A stretch of DNA of 6,980 bases from Chitinophaga pinensis. GTDB taxonomy: Bacteria; Bacteroidota; Bacteroidia; Flavobacteriales_D; Crocinitomicaceae. The notes below the pieces were generated by a model. It had not been told where the DNA came from. It did no database searches and saw only the letters and a list, made by a program, of their open reading frames with translations. The position numbers and the translations under genes are program-made. Shown here piece by piece: positions 1 through 6,737 of this stretch. The number at the start of each line of letters is the position of its first letter. Position 1 is the stretch's first letter. The stretch spans positions 1 through 6,980 of the forward strand of contig CAMATR010000090.1 of assembly GCA_945861175.1 (NCBI GenBank), in the 5' to 3' direction.

Positions 1-279
1 CTGCAGATAATTAATAGTGACGGTATCCCTTACAGTCCCACAACTATTGGTTGCAACAATAACAAAGATATTACTTCCGGGAGTCAAAACGACAGTTCCA
101 CTTAAATTGCCATTCGTTGAGTTAAACCCAAAGGTTGTAAAGCTCCTATTATTGATTGTTACTGTGACATCTTGTTGAGTGGAAACCTGTTGAATATTCG
201 CACTAAAAGAAAAACTAGGATTGCTCACCGTCGCTGTTTCAAAAGAGGGCGTGACCATCTGAATAACCGGAAGGGTACA
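1..279 (-). repeat. Ig-like repeat 2 of the barrel protein (93 residues)
   Basis: Residues 379-471 of the minus-strand gene. The unit begins with Cys-Thr-Leu-Pro and ends with a G-S-N-I-F, A-T-N-S-C-G-T, V-T-I-N-Y pattern matching the end of repeat 1 (G-N-N-T-F, S-S-A-C-G-S). Both units have exactly 93 residues and a Cys at the first position and in the C-G-(S/T) motif. The repeat ends at the window edge, so the array may continue. Confidence 0.7.
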
Positions 280-1413
280 TTTTTGATAAATTAAATCCAT
301 CACTTTTGTGACAGAACCGCATGCGCTGGAAGAAGTTATTTCAAAAGTGTTATTTCCTTCGTTTAAAATGACATTGCTCTCAAATCTATCATTTTGGGGG
401 TTATAAGTATAATTTAAATTACTGACTCCGTTTACCTTATATTCGATATTTTGCCTTCCTCCAGTATTTGAAATAGAGGCAATAACTGTATAATTGACTG
501 CATTAACGATTTGACCCGGTGTACTTGGCTGAATAAAATTAATCGTTGGGGGAATGCATGGTGGTATTGGATTTATTTCATTTGAAGAAGTATTCGGTTT
601 TGGGTTGTCTTCGCGATGATGGGCTTTCAATCTAAAATTGATAAATCCAGATGTGTAATGATAAATATCCTGATCGTATTTACTTGCTTTAACAAAGCCA
701 TCAAAATCATCCAGCCCAGTAAAAGTGCTTTTGTGTTCAAGCCCTATGGTTACGTTCGGTGCAATTTGATACCCAATTCCAACACCTAAACTTGGCATAA
801 CGTTTACACGAAATGTGTTTTTGCTACTCCCGTCCAAAGCGCTTTCATAGACTTGGTCCATCAGCGAACTAAGTGCTGGTTTACTGATATCCGTTGGGTC
901 GTAATTATATATACCTCCTCCTAACGAATCGTTGTCAGATAAATCTCCAGAAGTTTGGTGCCACGTCCAGCCTATTCCTCCAAAAATATATGGATCCCAA
1001 CGTGTGCGTTCTCTCAGGCTATTAGCATGTAATACCAGCTCCAAAGACAGACGGTGAACTTGAGTTTCGAAATTATTTACAGCAAACCCTAATGAATCCA
1101 TATAGGGCTTTAACGCCACGCCAGAAAAACCATTAGCATCAGTTGTGTCATAATCTTGTCCGTACCAATTCCCACGAAGGTAGCGGCCTCTTATATCAAA
1201 AGAGAATCTTCGTCCATAATCATAATTAAATGAACGCCCGAGAGTTAGTCCCCAGCCCCCATATGTTTTATACTTCACATCCGCAGTGCTCCAGGTTCCC
1301 CCAACATTAAAACCAAGTTGCCATTTAGACTGTGTCTCATAACTAACGTATTGAGCCCTTAGCATAGTTGACAAAGTGAGAATGAAAATAGACAGAGTAA
1401 TAATTTGTTTCAT
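1..1413 (-). CDS. Outer-membrane beta-barrel protein with tandem Ig-like repeats (3' end outside window)
   Basis: The reading frame is open for exactly 471 codons from ATG at 1413 to the window edge, so the C-terminus is missing. Residues 1-20 form a signal peptide (MKQ, hydrophobic core, then LRA before Q21). Residues about 30-263 have alternating aromatic/hydrophobic and polar strands with glycine-rich turns, for example WQLGFNVGG at 31-39, PYIFGGIGW at 141-149 and LGVGIGYQI at 209-217. This is typical of a small OmpA-like barrel and closes with FINFRLK at 257-263. A Pro/Asn-rich linker (about 264-285) leads to two Ig-like repeats (286-378 and 379-471). Barrel plus extracellular or periplasmic beta repeats suggests a structural or adhesive outer-membrane protein. 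More repeats or an OmpA-type peptidoglycan-binding domain could follow, but that is inference. It is divergent from the T9SS cargo gene and separated from it by 144 bp. The start is supported by the signal peptide. The specific function is unknown. Confidence 0.85.
   Translation of the reverse strand, partial: MKQIITLSIFILTLSTMLRAQYVSYETQSKWQLGFNVGGTWSTADVKYKTYGGWGLTLGRSFNYDYGRRFSFDIRGRYLRGNWYGQDYDTTDANGFSGVALKPYMDSLGFAVNNFETQVHRLSLELVLHANSLRERTRWDPYIFGGIGWTWHQTSGDLSDNDSLGGGIYNYDPTDISKPALSSLMDQVYESALDGSSKNTFRVNVMPSLGVGIGYQIAPNVTIGLEHKSTFTGLDDFDGFVKASKYDQDIYHYTSGFINFRLKAHHREDNPKPNTSSNEINPIPPCIPPTINFIQPSTPGQIVNAVNYTVIASISNTGGRQNIEYKVNGVSNLNYTYNPQNDRFESNVILNEGNNTFEITSSSACGSVTKVMDLIYQKCTLPVIQMVTPSFETATVSNPSFSFSANIQQVSTQQDVTVTINNRSFTTFGFNSTNGNLSGTVVLTPGSNIFVIVATNSCGTVRDTVTINYLQ
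280..558 (-). repeat. Ig-like repeat 1 of the barrel protein (93 residues)
   Basis: Residues 286-378 of the minus-strand gene, starting Cys-Ile-Pro-Pro. It contains two hydrophobic strand stretches, an E-Y-K-V-N-G turn, and the terminal E-G-N-N-T-F ... A-C-G-S-V motif shared with the next unit. The beta-sandwich (Ig-like) fold is inferred from strand pattern and length. The DNA copies are diverged and the match is clear only at protein level. Confidence 0.68.
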
Positions 1414-1557
1414 GATGCAGTCTTTTAGTTGTTTCCATAGCGATTTCTGTGCCAAAGTGTTAACTAACATTATTTAATAACCTAATAAAGCTATACATTT
1501 TATGCTTAAAGTTGGCTAGATTGAATTAATTTTATCCAACTTTCAGCCATTTGACAA
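1414..1557. promoter_or_regulatory. Divergent intergenic region with weak promoter boxes
   Basis: These 144 bp separate the divergent starts at 1413 (minus) and 1558 (plus), so both promoters should lie here. Two 7-of-8 matches to the Bacteroidota -7 box TAnnTTTG stand back to back: TACATTTT at 1494-1501 for the plus strand and TAGCTTTA (1486-1493) for the minus strand. Neither has a TTG element at the expected -33 distance, so the assignment is tentative. No Shine-Dalgarno sequence precedes either start. Confidence 0.35.
1508..1543. promoter_or_regulatory. 8-bp perfect inverted repeat in the divergent region (operator or 5'-UTR stem)
   Basis: AAAGTTGG at 1508-1515 and CCAACTTT at 1536-1543 are exact reverse complements separated by 20 AT-rich bases. 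The element ends 14 bp before the cargo start codon. If the plus-strand box at 1494-1501 is real, the repeat would lie at the very 5' end of the cargo mRNA. It could be a regulator site controlling both divergent genes or an RNA stem, and the sequence alone does not decide. Confidence 0.4.
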
Positions 1558-2844
1558 ATGAGATTTAGTGTTGTTATTTATTTCTTGCTTCCATTTTTTG
1601 CTTGGTTTACATATGGGCAAGAAGCCTATAACACCTGCAATAATGCTTTAGAATTGTGTCCTTTGCAAGTTTACACCGTAAATAACATTAACGCCAATAA
1701 AACTTTATGCACGAATTGCGAAGATGATTTTAATTTTTGTTTTACCGCTAATAATACCGTTTGGTTCAAATTCACCACCAACACTGCTGGGGGAGAAGTA
1801 TCTGTTTCTTTCAACAATCTTATTTTCCAAAACAACCCAGGACAAGGGTTGGCATTGCAGGCAACACTGCTTGAGGTCACCGTTCCCTGTCAATCTGATT
1901 CATATACAGCCTTGGGAAATTGTGAGTCAGATGGACAGGGAAGCTTCACACTAAATGCATCTAATTTATTACCAAATACCACTTATTACATTGTTGTAAC
2001 AGGAAGCTTAGGTGGCAACGGAGTGACTACTGCTGCAGAATGTACGTTTGATATATCAGCAACTGGAGTCGCGGTCGACCGCTCGTCGGCTGGAGTGGTT
2101 ATTGATGGCTCTGTTACAAGTGTCTGTATCAATCAATCTTTTACTGCGAATGCTATCATTTATGAATGTCCCGATAATAGCCCATTCCGTTGGTTTATAA
2201 ATGGTGTTTTGATTGCCATAACTAGTGATCATTTTTATTCATCTAGCGATATTCAGGATGGGGACATTATTTCCGTTGAAACCAATTGTTATGCTCAATG
2301 TTCACAATTTGTTACTGCAGCATCAATTCCTATTACAGTCTATTCCTTTCCACTAAGTGCCGGCGTTGACCAAGTTATTGGACAAGGTTCAACTACACAA
2401 TTGCTTGGAAGCACATCGGCCACATCTTATCAATGGACGCCGAGCTACAACATCAGTGATACGCTCAGCTTGTCGCCATTCGTTAATCCAGAGGAAACAA
2501 CCACTTACACAATCTCAGCAACACAAAACGGTTGCACCCAATACGATTACATAACTATTTCTATCGAAGACCCCCTCGTTATTCCCACGACTTTTTCTCC
2601 AAATGAAGATGGCGTTAACGATACCTGGGAGATTGGGGGGGTAGAGGAATATCCAAATTGTTTTGTGCAAATTTTTAACCGTTGGGGACAAGAAATTTTT
2701 CAATCCACGGGTTACACAGATAAAAAGGCTTGGGACGGAACAATAAACGAAAAGGACGCCGCTGAGGGTGTTTATTTCTACATTGTTAAATTACGGGACA
2801 ATGAGAAAAAGGAGTTTAAAGGGAGTATTACACTGATTCGATGA
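1558..2844 (+). CDS. Secreted cysteine-rich protein with T9SS type B (CHU_C) sorting domain
   Basis: Complete 428-residue protein, probably secreted across the outer membrane by the type IX secretion system. Residues 1-20 are a signal peptide with cleavage likely before Q21. Residues about 22-170 form a Cys-rich module (C27, C34, C51, C54, C61, C111, C122, C162) that I do not assign to a family. About 178-262 looks Ig-like (RWFINGV at 211-217). About 265-337 is PKD-like, with AGVDQVIGQG at 268-277, YQWTP at 291-295 and TTTYTIS at 314-320. Residues about 343-428 are a clear gliding-motility-associated C-terminal domain (TIGR04131/CHU_C family): TTFSPNEDGVND at 344-355, IFNRWGQEIF at 372-381, AWDG at 391-394, EGVYFYIV at 403-410. 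In known systems this type B domain directs export and depends on a PorP/SprF partner, here the next gene, which overlaps by 4 bp. An adhesive or surface role is inference. At 428 residues it is small for an SprB-like adhesin. Confidence 0.93.
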   Translation: MRFSVVIYFLLPFFAWFTYGQEAYNTCNNALELCPLQVYTVNNINANKTLCTNCEDDFNFCFTANNTVWFKFTTNTAGGEVSVSFNNLIFQNNPGQGLALQATLLEVTVPCQSDSYTALGNCESDGQGSFTLNASNLLPNTTYYIVVTGSLGGNGVTTAAECTFDISATGVAVDRSSAGVVIDGSVTSVCINQSFTANAIIYECPDNSPFRWFINGVLIAITSDHFYSSSDIQDGDIISVETNCYAQCSQFVTAASIPITVYSFPLSAGVDQVIGQGSTTQLLGSTSATSYQWTPSYNISDTLSLSPFVNPEETTTYTISATQNGCTQYDYITISIEDPLVIPTTFSPNEDGVNDTWEIGGVEEYPNCFVQIFNRWGQEIFQSTGYTDKKAWDGTINEKDAAEGVYFYIVKLRDNEKKEFKGSITLIR

Positions 2845-3770
2845 AAACCCTTACATACATAGCGTTGATCCTGTTTTTTATGGAAAATTTGTTCTCCCAA
2901 CAATTGCCACAATATTCTCAATGGTCCTTCCATCAGTTTACAATTAATCCGGCGCACGCGGGCATCAAGTCTTGTATTGATATTCATACACTTTATCGAG
3001 CTCAATGGCTTGGTTTCGAGGGTGCGCCGAAAAGCGGCTTTCTTTCTCTAAGCGCACCACTTAGGTCGAAAAGAAAAGAGTTTTTGAGCGCTCGACATGG
3101 CATGGGTATGCGTGTAGAAAACGATCAAATTGGCCATTTTCAAACAAATCGTTTCAATATAGCATATGCCGGACATTTCAATTTCACCCGCGACAATCGT
3201 CTTTCATTAGGCCTTTATGGTGGAATCATTCAAACAGGTTACAATCCAAGTGGCAGCATTACTCTCAAGCCGGATCCTCAAATTAGCAAAGAAGCAAACT
3301 TTGTTTCTCCCGATGCATCATTTGGAGCCTGGTGGAATGGGAAAAATTATTATTTCGGATTCGTTTTACAAAACCTATTGAATTATAAATGGTCACAGTT
3401 TGGTTATGATTCCTATTACAGAAGGCACGCTCTTCTAAATGCAAGCTATCGCATGCAAATCAATGACCAAATTTCCTTGTTTCCATCGGCTCTCCTGAAA
3501 ATCCCTCCGAGAGGACCATTAGTAATTGATTTACAAGCCACTGTAGACATTCGAAACATGTTTGATTTTGGCTTTGGCTATCGGAATTCAGATGCTATTA
3601 TCTTCTTTGCGGGTTATAAATTCAATCATAAATTTTCAGTAATGTATTCATTTGATTTTACAACATCTCCTCTCAAAAACTACAGCAGCAACACACATGA
3701 AATCTCAATCAGTTTCAATACGTGTCGCGCAGAAAAAACAGCTTCCGTAAGCAGTCCTTTGTTTGAATAA
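2841..3770 (+). CDS. PorP/SprF-family type IX secretion system membrane protein
   Basis: Complete 309-residue outer-membrane protein of the PorP/SprF family (TIGR03519), within the usual length range. A signal peptide covers 1-19 (LFS before Q20). Hallmark motifs follow: QQLPQYSQ at 20-27, the NPAHAG box at 36-41, and YRAQWLGFEGAP at 52-63. The rest is amphipathic beta-barrel sequence ending in an HEISISF strand (286-292). The start codon lies inside the upstream gene's end (ATGA, stop at 2842-2844), which indicates translational coupling to the CHU_C cargo. Family members include PorP of Porphyromonas gingivalis, a core T9SS component, and Flavobacterium johnsoniae SprF, needed for surface delivery of SprB. 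Position beside one CHU_C protein favours a cargo-specific SprF-like role over the core PorP, since no other core T9SS genes (porK, L, M, N) are visible. That choice is inference. No symbol is given because PorP and SprF paralogues cannot be separated here. Confidence 0.94.
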   Translation: MKTLTYIALILFFMENLFSQQLPQYSQWSFHQFTINPAHAGIKSCIDIHTLYRAQWLGFEGAPKSGFLSLSAPLRSKRKEFLSARHGMGMRVENDQIGHFQTNRFNIAYAGHFNFTRDNRLSLGLYGGIIQTGYNPSGSITLKPDPQISKEANFVSPDASFGAWWNGKNYYFGFVLQNLLNYKWSQFGYDSYYRRHALLNASYRMQINDQISLFPSALLKIPPRGPLVIDLQATVDIRNMFDFGFGYRNSDAIIFFAGYKFNHKFSVMYSFDFTTSPLKNYSSNTHEISISFNTCRAEKTASVSSPLFE

Positions 3771-3785
3771 ATTTTGTTATTCAAA
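3762..3785 (+). terminator. AT-rich hairpin spanning the stop codon of the PorP/SprF gene
   Basis: TTTGAATAA (3762-3770) and TTATTCAAA (3777-3785) form a perfect 9-bp stem with a 6-base loop, and the left arm contains the TAA stop. The stem is almost all A-T and no T-run follows, so it is a weak candidate for an intrinsic terminator. It could instead protect the mRNA 3' end or reduce read-through into the lipoprotein gene. Confidence 0.3.
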
Positions 3786-3818
3786 AACACTTGTTTATAA
3801 TTCCTTGGCGCGCGCTCA

Positions 3819-3846
3819 TTGTGTGTTCTTATCTTCAAGATATTTG
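3819..3846 (+). promoter_or_regulatory. Candidate promoter for the OmpA lipoprotein gene
   Basis: TTG at 3819-3821 and GATATTTG at 3839-3846 (7 of 8 to TAnnTTTG) are 17 bp apart, within the range reported for Flavobacterium promoters. Transcription would start just upstream of the ATG at 3862 and leave a very short leader. The 91-bp gap after the PorP/SprF stop agrees with a separate promoter, but co-transcription remains possible. Confidence 0.3.
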
Positions 3847-3861
3847 TTAAAAGAGATTGTT

Positions 3862-4821
3862 ATGCGTAAGACACTTCTATTCACCACGCTTCTTGCACTT
3901 AGTGCATGTGTGCCAGCAAAAAAATACAACGACCTGTTGGAGAGAGAAAAAAAATGCAGTGAAGAACTAGAGGCATTTAAAAGAAGCTCTTTAGACTTCG
4001 AGGGAAAGGCAAAAGATTTTGAAGCACGCTACTCTGTTTTGACTAAAGAAGTCCGCGGACTAAAAAGTGATACCAGTAAATTAGGAACACAATTCCGCAT
4101 TCTCCAAATACAATACGATAAAATGACTCAGCAAAACGAATCATTGGAACAATCGTTTGATCGCTTGAAGACCTCTGGAGCAAAAGAAACGGCCACTTTA
4201 CAATCTGAGCTAGAAGCAAAAAACATTGAGCTGCAGCGAAAAGAAGACGCATTAATCACACTTGAGGCAGAATTAAAAACCAAACAACAACTGCTTGCTG
4301 AACGCGAACAGCGTGTTAATGAGCTTGAAGAAGCTATTCAACGCAAAGATGAAGCAACACAGCAACTCAAAGCTAAGGTGGCTACGGCACTGCGCGGATT
4401 TGAAAATCAAGGTTTATCCGTTGTACAAAAAAATGGTAAAATATATGTCAGCGTGGAGGCGAAACTTTTGTTTGCCTCAGGTAGCACAGCTGTTGAACCA
4501 AATGGAAAGAAGGCGCTTATTGAATTAGCAAAAGTACTGGAAAACGAAAATGACTTGGAGATTATTGTGGAAGGACATACTGATACTGATAAATTAACAA
4601 GCGCAACTCATCCAACCTCAAATTGGGAATTATCCGTTTTAAGAGCTACCTCTGTCGTCGATATTTTCCTGTCCAATTCGAAAATGAATCCTTCTCATTT
4701 AATGGCTGGAGGTCGTTCGGAATTTCACCCTGTTGATCCTAAAGACAAATCGAAAAATAGGAGGATTGAGATTATTATTTCTCCGGACTTAAATGAGTTA
4801 TTTGAGATTATTTCAAACTAG
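3862..4821 (+). CDS. OmpA-family lipoprotein with long coiled coil
   Basis: A 319-residue lipoprotein. I chose ATG 3862 over an in-frame ATG at 3763 because it places a proper lipoprotein signal at the N-terminus: MRK, hydrophobic core, lipobox LSAC with the lipidated Cys at 16. The longer version would start with a non-signal stretch overlapping the previous gene. Residues about 20-175 are charged and heptad-like (rich in Glu, Lys, Gln, Leu) and predict a long coiled coil. Residues about 190-308 are an OmpA C-terminal peptidoglycan-binding domain: LLFASGS at 202-208, VEGHTDTD at 236-243, WELSVLRA at 255-262 and NRRIEIIISP at 299-308. The usual Asn before the ELS motif is Trp here. Position 17 is Val, so there is no Asp+2-type inner-membrane retention signal. 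It likely sits in the outer-membrane inner leaflet and binds peptidoglycan. Association with the adjacent T9SS pair (an OmpA-domain lipoprotein, PorE, occurs in T9SS) is inference, as this protein lacks PorE's other domains. Confidence 0.92.
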   Translation: MRKTLLFTTLLALSACVPAKKYNDLLEREKKCSEELEAFKRSSLDFEGKAKDFEARYSVLTKEVRGLKSDTSKLGTQFRILQIQYDKMTQQNESLEQSFDRLKTSGAKETATLQSELEAKNIELQRKEDALITLEAELKTKQQLLAEREQRVNELEEAIQRKDEATQQLKAKVATALRGFENQGLSVVQKNGKIYVSVEAKLLFASGSTAVEPNGKKALIELAKVLENENDLEIIVEGHTDTDKLTSATHPTSNWELSVLRATSVVDIFLSNSKMNPSHLMAGGRSEFHPVDPKDKSKNRRIEIIISPDLNELFEIISN

Positions 4822-4831
4822 AGTTGAAATA
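4809..4831 (+). terminator. AT-rich hairpin spanning the stop codon of the OmpA lipoprotein gene
   Basis: TATTTCAA (4809-4816) and TTGAAATA (4824-4831) are a perfect 8-bp inverted repeat. The 7-base spacer contains the TAG stop (4819-4821). It resembles the hairpin over the stop of the preceding gene. No U-tract follows, so termination is only a suggestion. Confidence 0.28.
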
Positions 4832-4856
4832 TTTCATCAGTTTATGATTTGAACTT

Positions 4857-4890
4857 TTGGACTTCTTAATCTTTCTTCTTCTTATCTTTA
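4857..4890 (+). promoter_or_regulatory. Candidate uvrC promoter within a pyrimidine-rich tract
   Basis: TTG at 4857-4859 and TATCTTTA at 4883-4890 (7 of 8 to TAnnTTTG) are separated by 23 bp, at the long end of the accepted range. The tract 4861-4889 is strongly C/T-biased. Transcription from this box would start almost at the ATG (4895), giving a nearly leaderless message, which weakens the case. The 73-bp gap otherwise holds only the hairpin at its left end. Confidence 0.22.
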
Positions 4891-4894
4891 AGGC

Positions 4895-6691
4895 ATGAGT
4901 CTCTTTCCGGCTGAATTGCAATTAAAGATTAAAACAATGCCTGAAAAGCCTGGTGTTTATCAATATTTTGATGCCGAAGGTAAAATCATCTATGTTGGTA
5001 AAGCAAAGAATTTAAAGAAACGAGTGTCGTCTTATTTCAATAAAACACAGGATAATTATAAAACGTCGGTGCTTGTCCGTAAAATTGCAAACATTGAATA
5101 CATCGTTGTCAACACCGAATTGGATGCCCTCTTGCTAGAAAACAACCTCATCAAATCATACCAACCGCGTTATAATATTCAACTTAAAGACGATAAAACA
5201 TATCCTTGGATTTGTATTAAAAAGGAAGCTTTTCCCAGGGTTTTTTCTACTCGAAAACTTATCAAAGACGGATCGAAATATTTTGGCCCCTATCCAAGTG
5301 GTAAAGTAATGCAAACATTGCTATCACTTATCAAAGAACTCTATCTTTTGCGTACTTGTCACTTGGATCTTTCGACGCAAAAAATAGAGGAAAAGAAATA
5401 CAAAGTCTGCCTTGAATTTCACATTGGAAACTGCAAGGGTGGCTGCGTTGGAAATGAAAAACAACAAGACTATGAAGAGCAGATTTTCCAAATAGAGCAA
5501 CTTTTGAAGGGAAACATTGGTTCGGTGATTGGTTTTCTAAAACAACGGATGCAGCAATACGCTGAAAAACTAGAATACGAGCAAGCACAGAAACTAAAGA
5601 CAAAAATAGACACGCTAGAAAACTATCGGGCAAAGTCGACAATTGTGTCGCCATCAATTCATGAAGTTGATGTTTGCACGTTAATAAATGAGCCCGAAAG
5701 TGCTTTTGTAAATTATCTCAGCATACACAATGGTGCTATTATTCATGCCTATACTACTGAAGTGAAAAAGAAGCTCAACGAATCAAGCGATGAAGTGCTC
5801 AGTTATGTGATTCCTGAATTGCGCGAACGATTTGAAAGTCAGTCTAAAGAAATTTTGCTTGTTGAACCTGTTGGGTTTGATTTAGAAGGCATCAAGTTTT
5901 CTGTGCCACAGCGCGGTGACAAAAAGGAATTAATTGATTTATCATTGAGAAACGCCAAGTTTTACAAACTTGAAAAACAAAAGCAAGAAAAAATAATTGA
6001 TCCCGAAAAGCACACGATCCGCATTCTGGGACAAATTAAAACAGATTTTCGACTGAAAGAAATCCCACTGCATATTGAATGTTTTGACAACTCCAATATA
6101 CAGGGCACCAATGCTGTTTCAGCGTGTGTTGTATTCAGAAATGGGAAACCAAGTAAAAAAGATTACAGGCATTTCAATGTAAAAACCGTTGAAGGACCGG
6201 ATGATTTTGCCACCATGGAAGAAGTTGTGTATCGCCGATACAAACGACTACTTGATGAACAACAAAGTCTGCCACAACTCATTGTGATTGATGGTGGAAA
6301 AGGCCAATTGAGCGCCGCATTGAAAGCGCTCGAAAAATTAGACTTGCGCGGAAAAGTAGCCATTTGCGGGATTGCCAAACGATTGGAGGAGATTTTTTTT
6401 CCAGGCGACAACTTACCGATATACATAGACAAGCGATCTGAAAGTTTGAAAGTAATCCAGTTTATGCGCAACGAGGCACACCGTTTCGGAATTACGCATC
6501 ACCGCAACAAACGCAGCAAAGCGAGTCTTACTTCTGCATTGTTGGATATTCCGGGCATTGGTCCGAAGACACAGCAGGAGTTGATGAAAGCATTTAAAAC
6601 CGTCTCGGCAATCCAGCATGCAACATTGGAAGAATTGACCGCTATAATTGGACTGGCGAAAGCGAGGTTGGTGAAAGGAATGGGCGATTGA
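4895..6691 (+). CDS. uvrC: UvrC, excinuclease ABC subunit C
   Basis: Complete 598-residue UvrC, a normal length. With UvrA and UvrB it makes the dual incisions of nucleotide excision repair in the cytoplasm. The N-terminal GIY-YIG nuclease (3' incision) spans about 16-95, with PGVY at 19-22, YVGKAKNLKKR at 33-43 and E82 in LLLENNLI. Cysteines C155, C172, C180 and C184 (the last three spaced CX7CX3C) match the region reported to bind a 4Fe-4S cluster in E. coli UvrC. A UVR (UvrB-binding) segment lies at about 208-243. The RNase H-like endonuclease domain (5' incision) has D398 (ECFDNSN), D466 (VIDGGKGQL) and H529 (NEAHRFG). Helix-hairpin-helix motifs close the protein (DIPGIGPKTQQEL at 551-563, then TAIIGLAKARLV at 582-593). 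The start gives the usual short N-terminal lead before PGVY. It lies 73 bp after the lipoprotein gene, with no functional tie to the envelope genes. All domains appear intact. Confidence 0.98.
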   Translation: MSLFPAELQLKIKTMPEKPGVYQYFDAEGKIIYVGKAKNLKKRVSSYFNKTQDNYKTSVLVRKIANIEYIVVNTELDALLLENNLIKSYQPRYNIQLKDDKTYPWICIKKEAFPRVFSTRKLIKDGSKYFGPYPSGKVMQTLLSLIKELYLLRTCHLDLSTQKIEEKKYKVCLEFHIGNCKGGCVGNEKQQDYEEQIFQIEQLLKGNIGSVIGFLKQRMQQYAEKLEYEQAQKLKTKIDTLENYRAKSTIVSPSIHEVDVCTLINEPESAFVNYLSIHNGAIIHAYTTEVKKKLNESSDEVLSYVIPELRERFESQSKEILLVEPVGFDLEGIKFSVPQRGDKKELIDLSLRNAKFYKLEKQKQEKIIDPEKHTIRILGQIKTDFRLKEIPLHIECFDNSNIQGTNAVSACVVFRNGKPSKKDYRHFNVKTVEGPDDFATMEEVVYRRYKRLLDEQQSLPQLIVIDGGKGQLSAALKALEKLDLRGKVAICGIAKRLEEIFFPGDNLPIYIDKRSESLKVIQFMRNEAHRFGITHHRNKRSKASLTSALLDIPGIGPKTQQELMKAFKTVSAIQHATLEELTAIIGLAKARLVKGMGD

Positions 6692-6737
6692 CAAGCAGGC
6701 CAATGAGCAAGACATAAGAATGCATTAAACTGCAAAA

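Noticed and set aside
1724..1954. Alternative-frame plus-strand ORF inside the cargo gene
   Set aside because: It lies wholly within the signal-peptide-to-sorting-domain frame of the secreted protein, with no independent start context or motif.
3808..3818. GC-rich GGCGCGCGCTC patch upstream of the lipoprotein gene
   Set aside because: It is striking in AT-rich DNA but has no partner arm long enough for a terminator and no known motif. It is too short to interpret.
5331..5657. Minus-strand open frame of 108 codons inside uvrC
   Set aside because: It is antisense to an intact, highly conserved gene and has no recognisable domain. It is best explained as a shadow of the uvrC coding frame.
6692..6737. 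Intrinsic terminator directly after uvrC
   Set aside because: No stem of useful length followed by a T-run is present. The stronger inverted repeats further right fit operators better.
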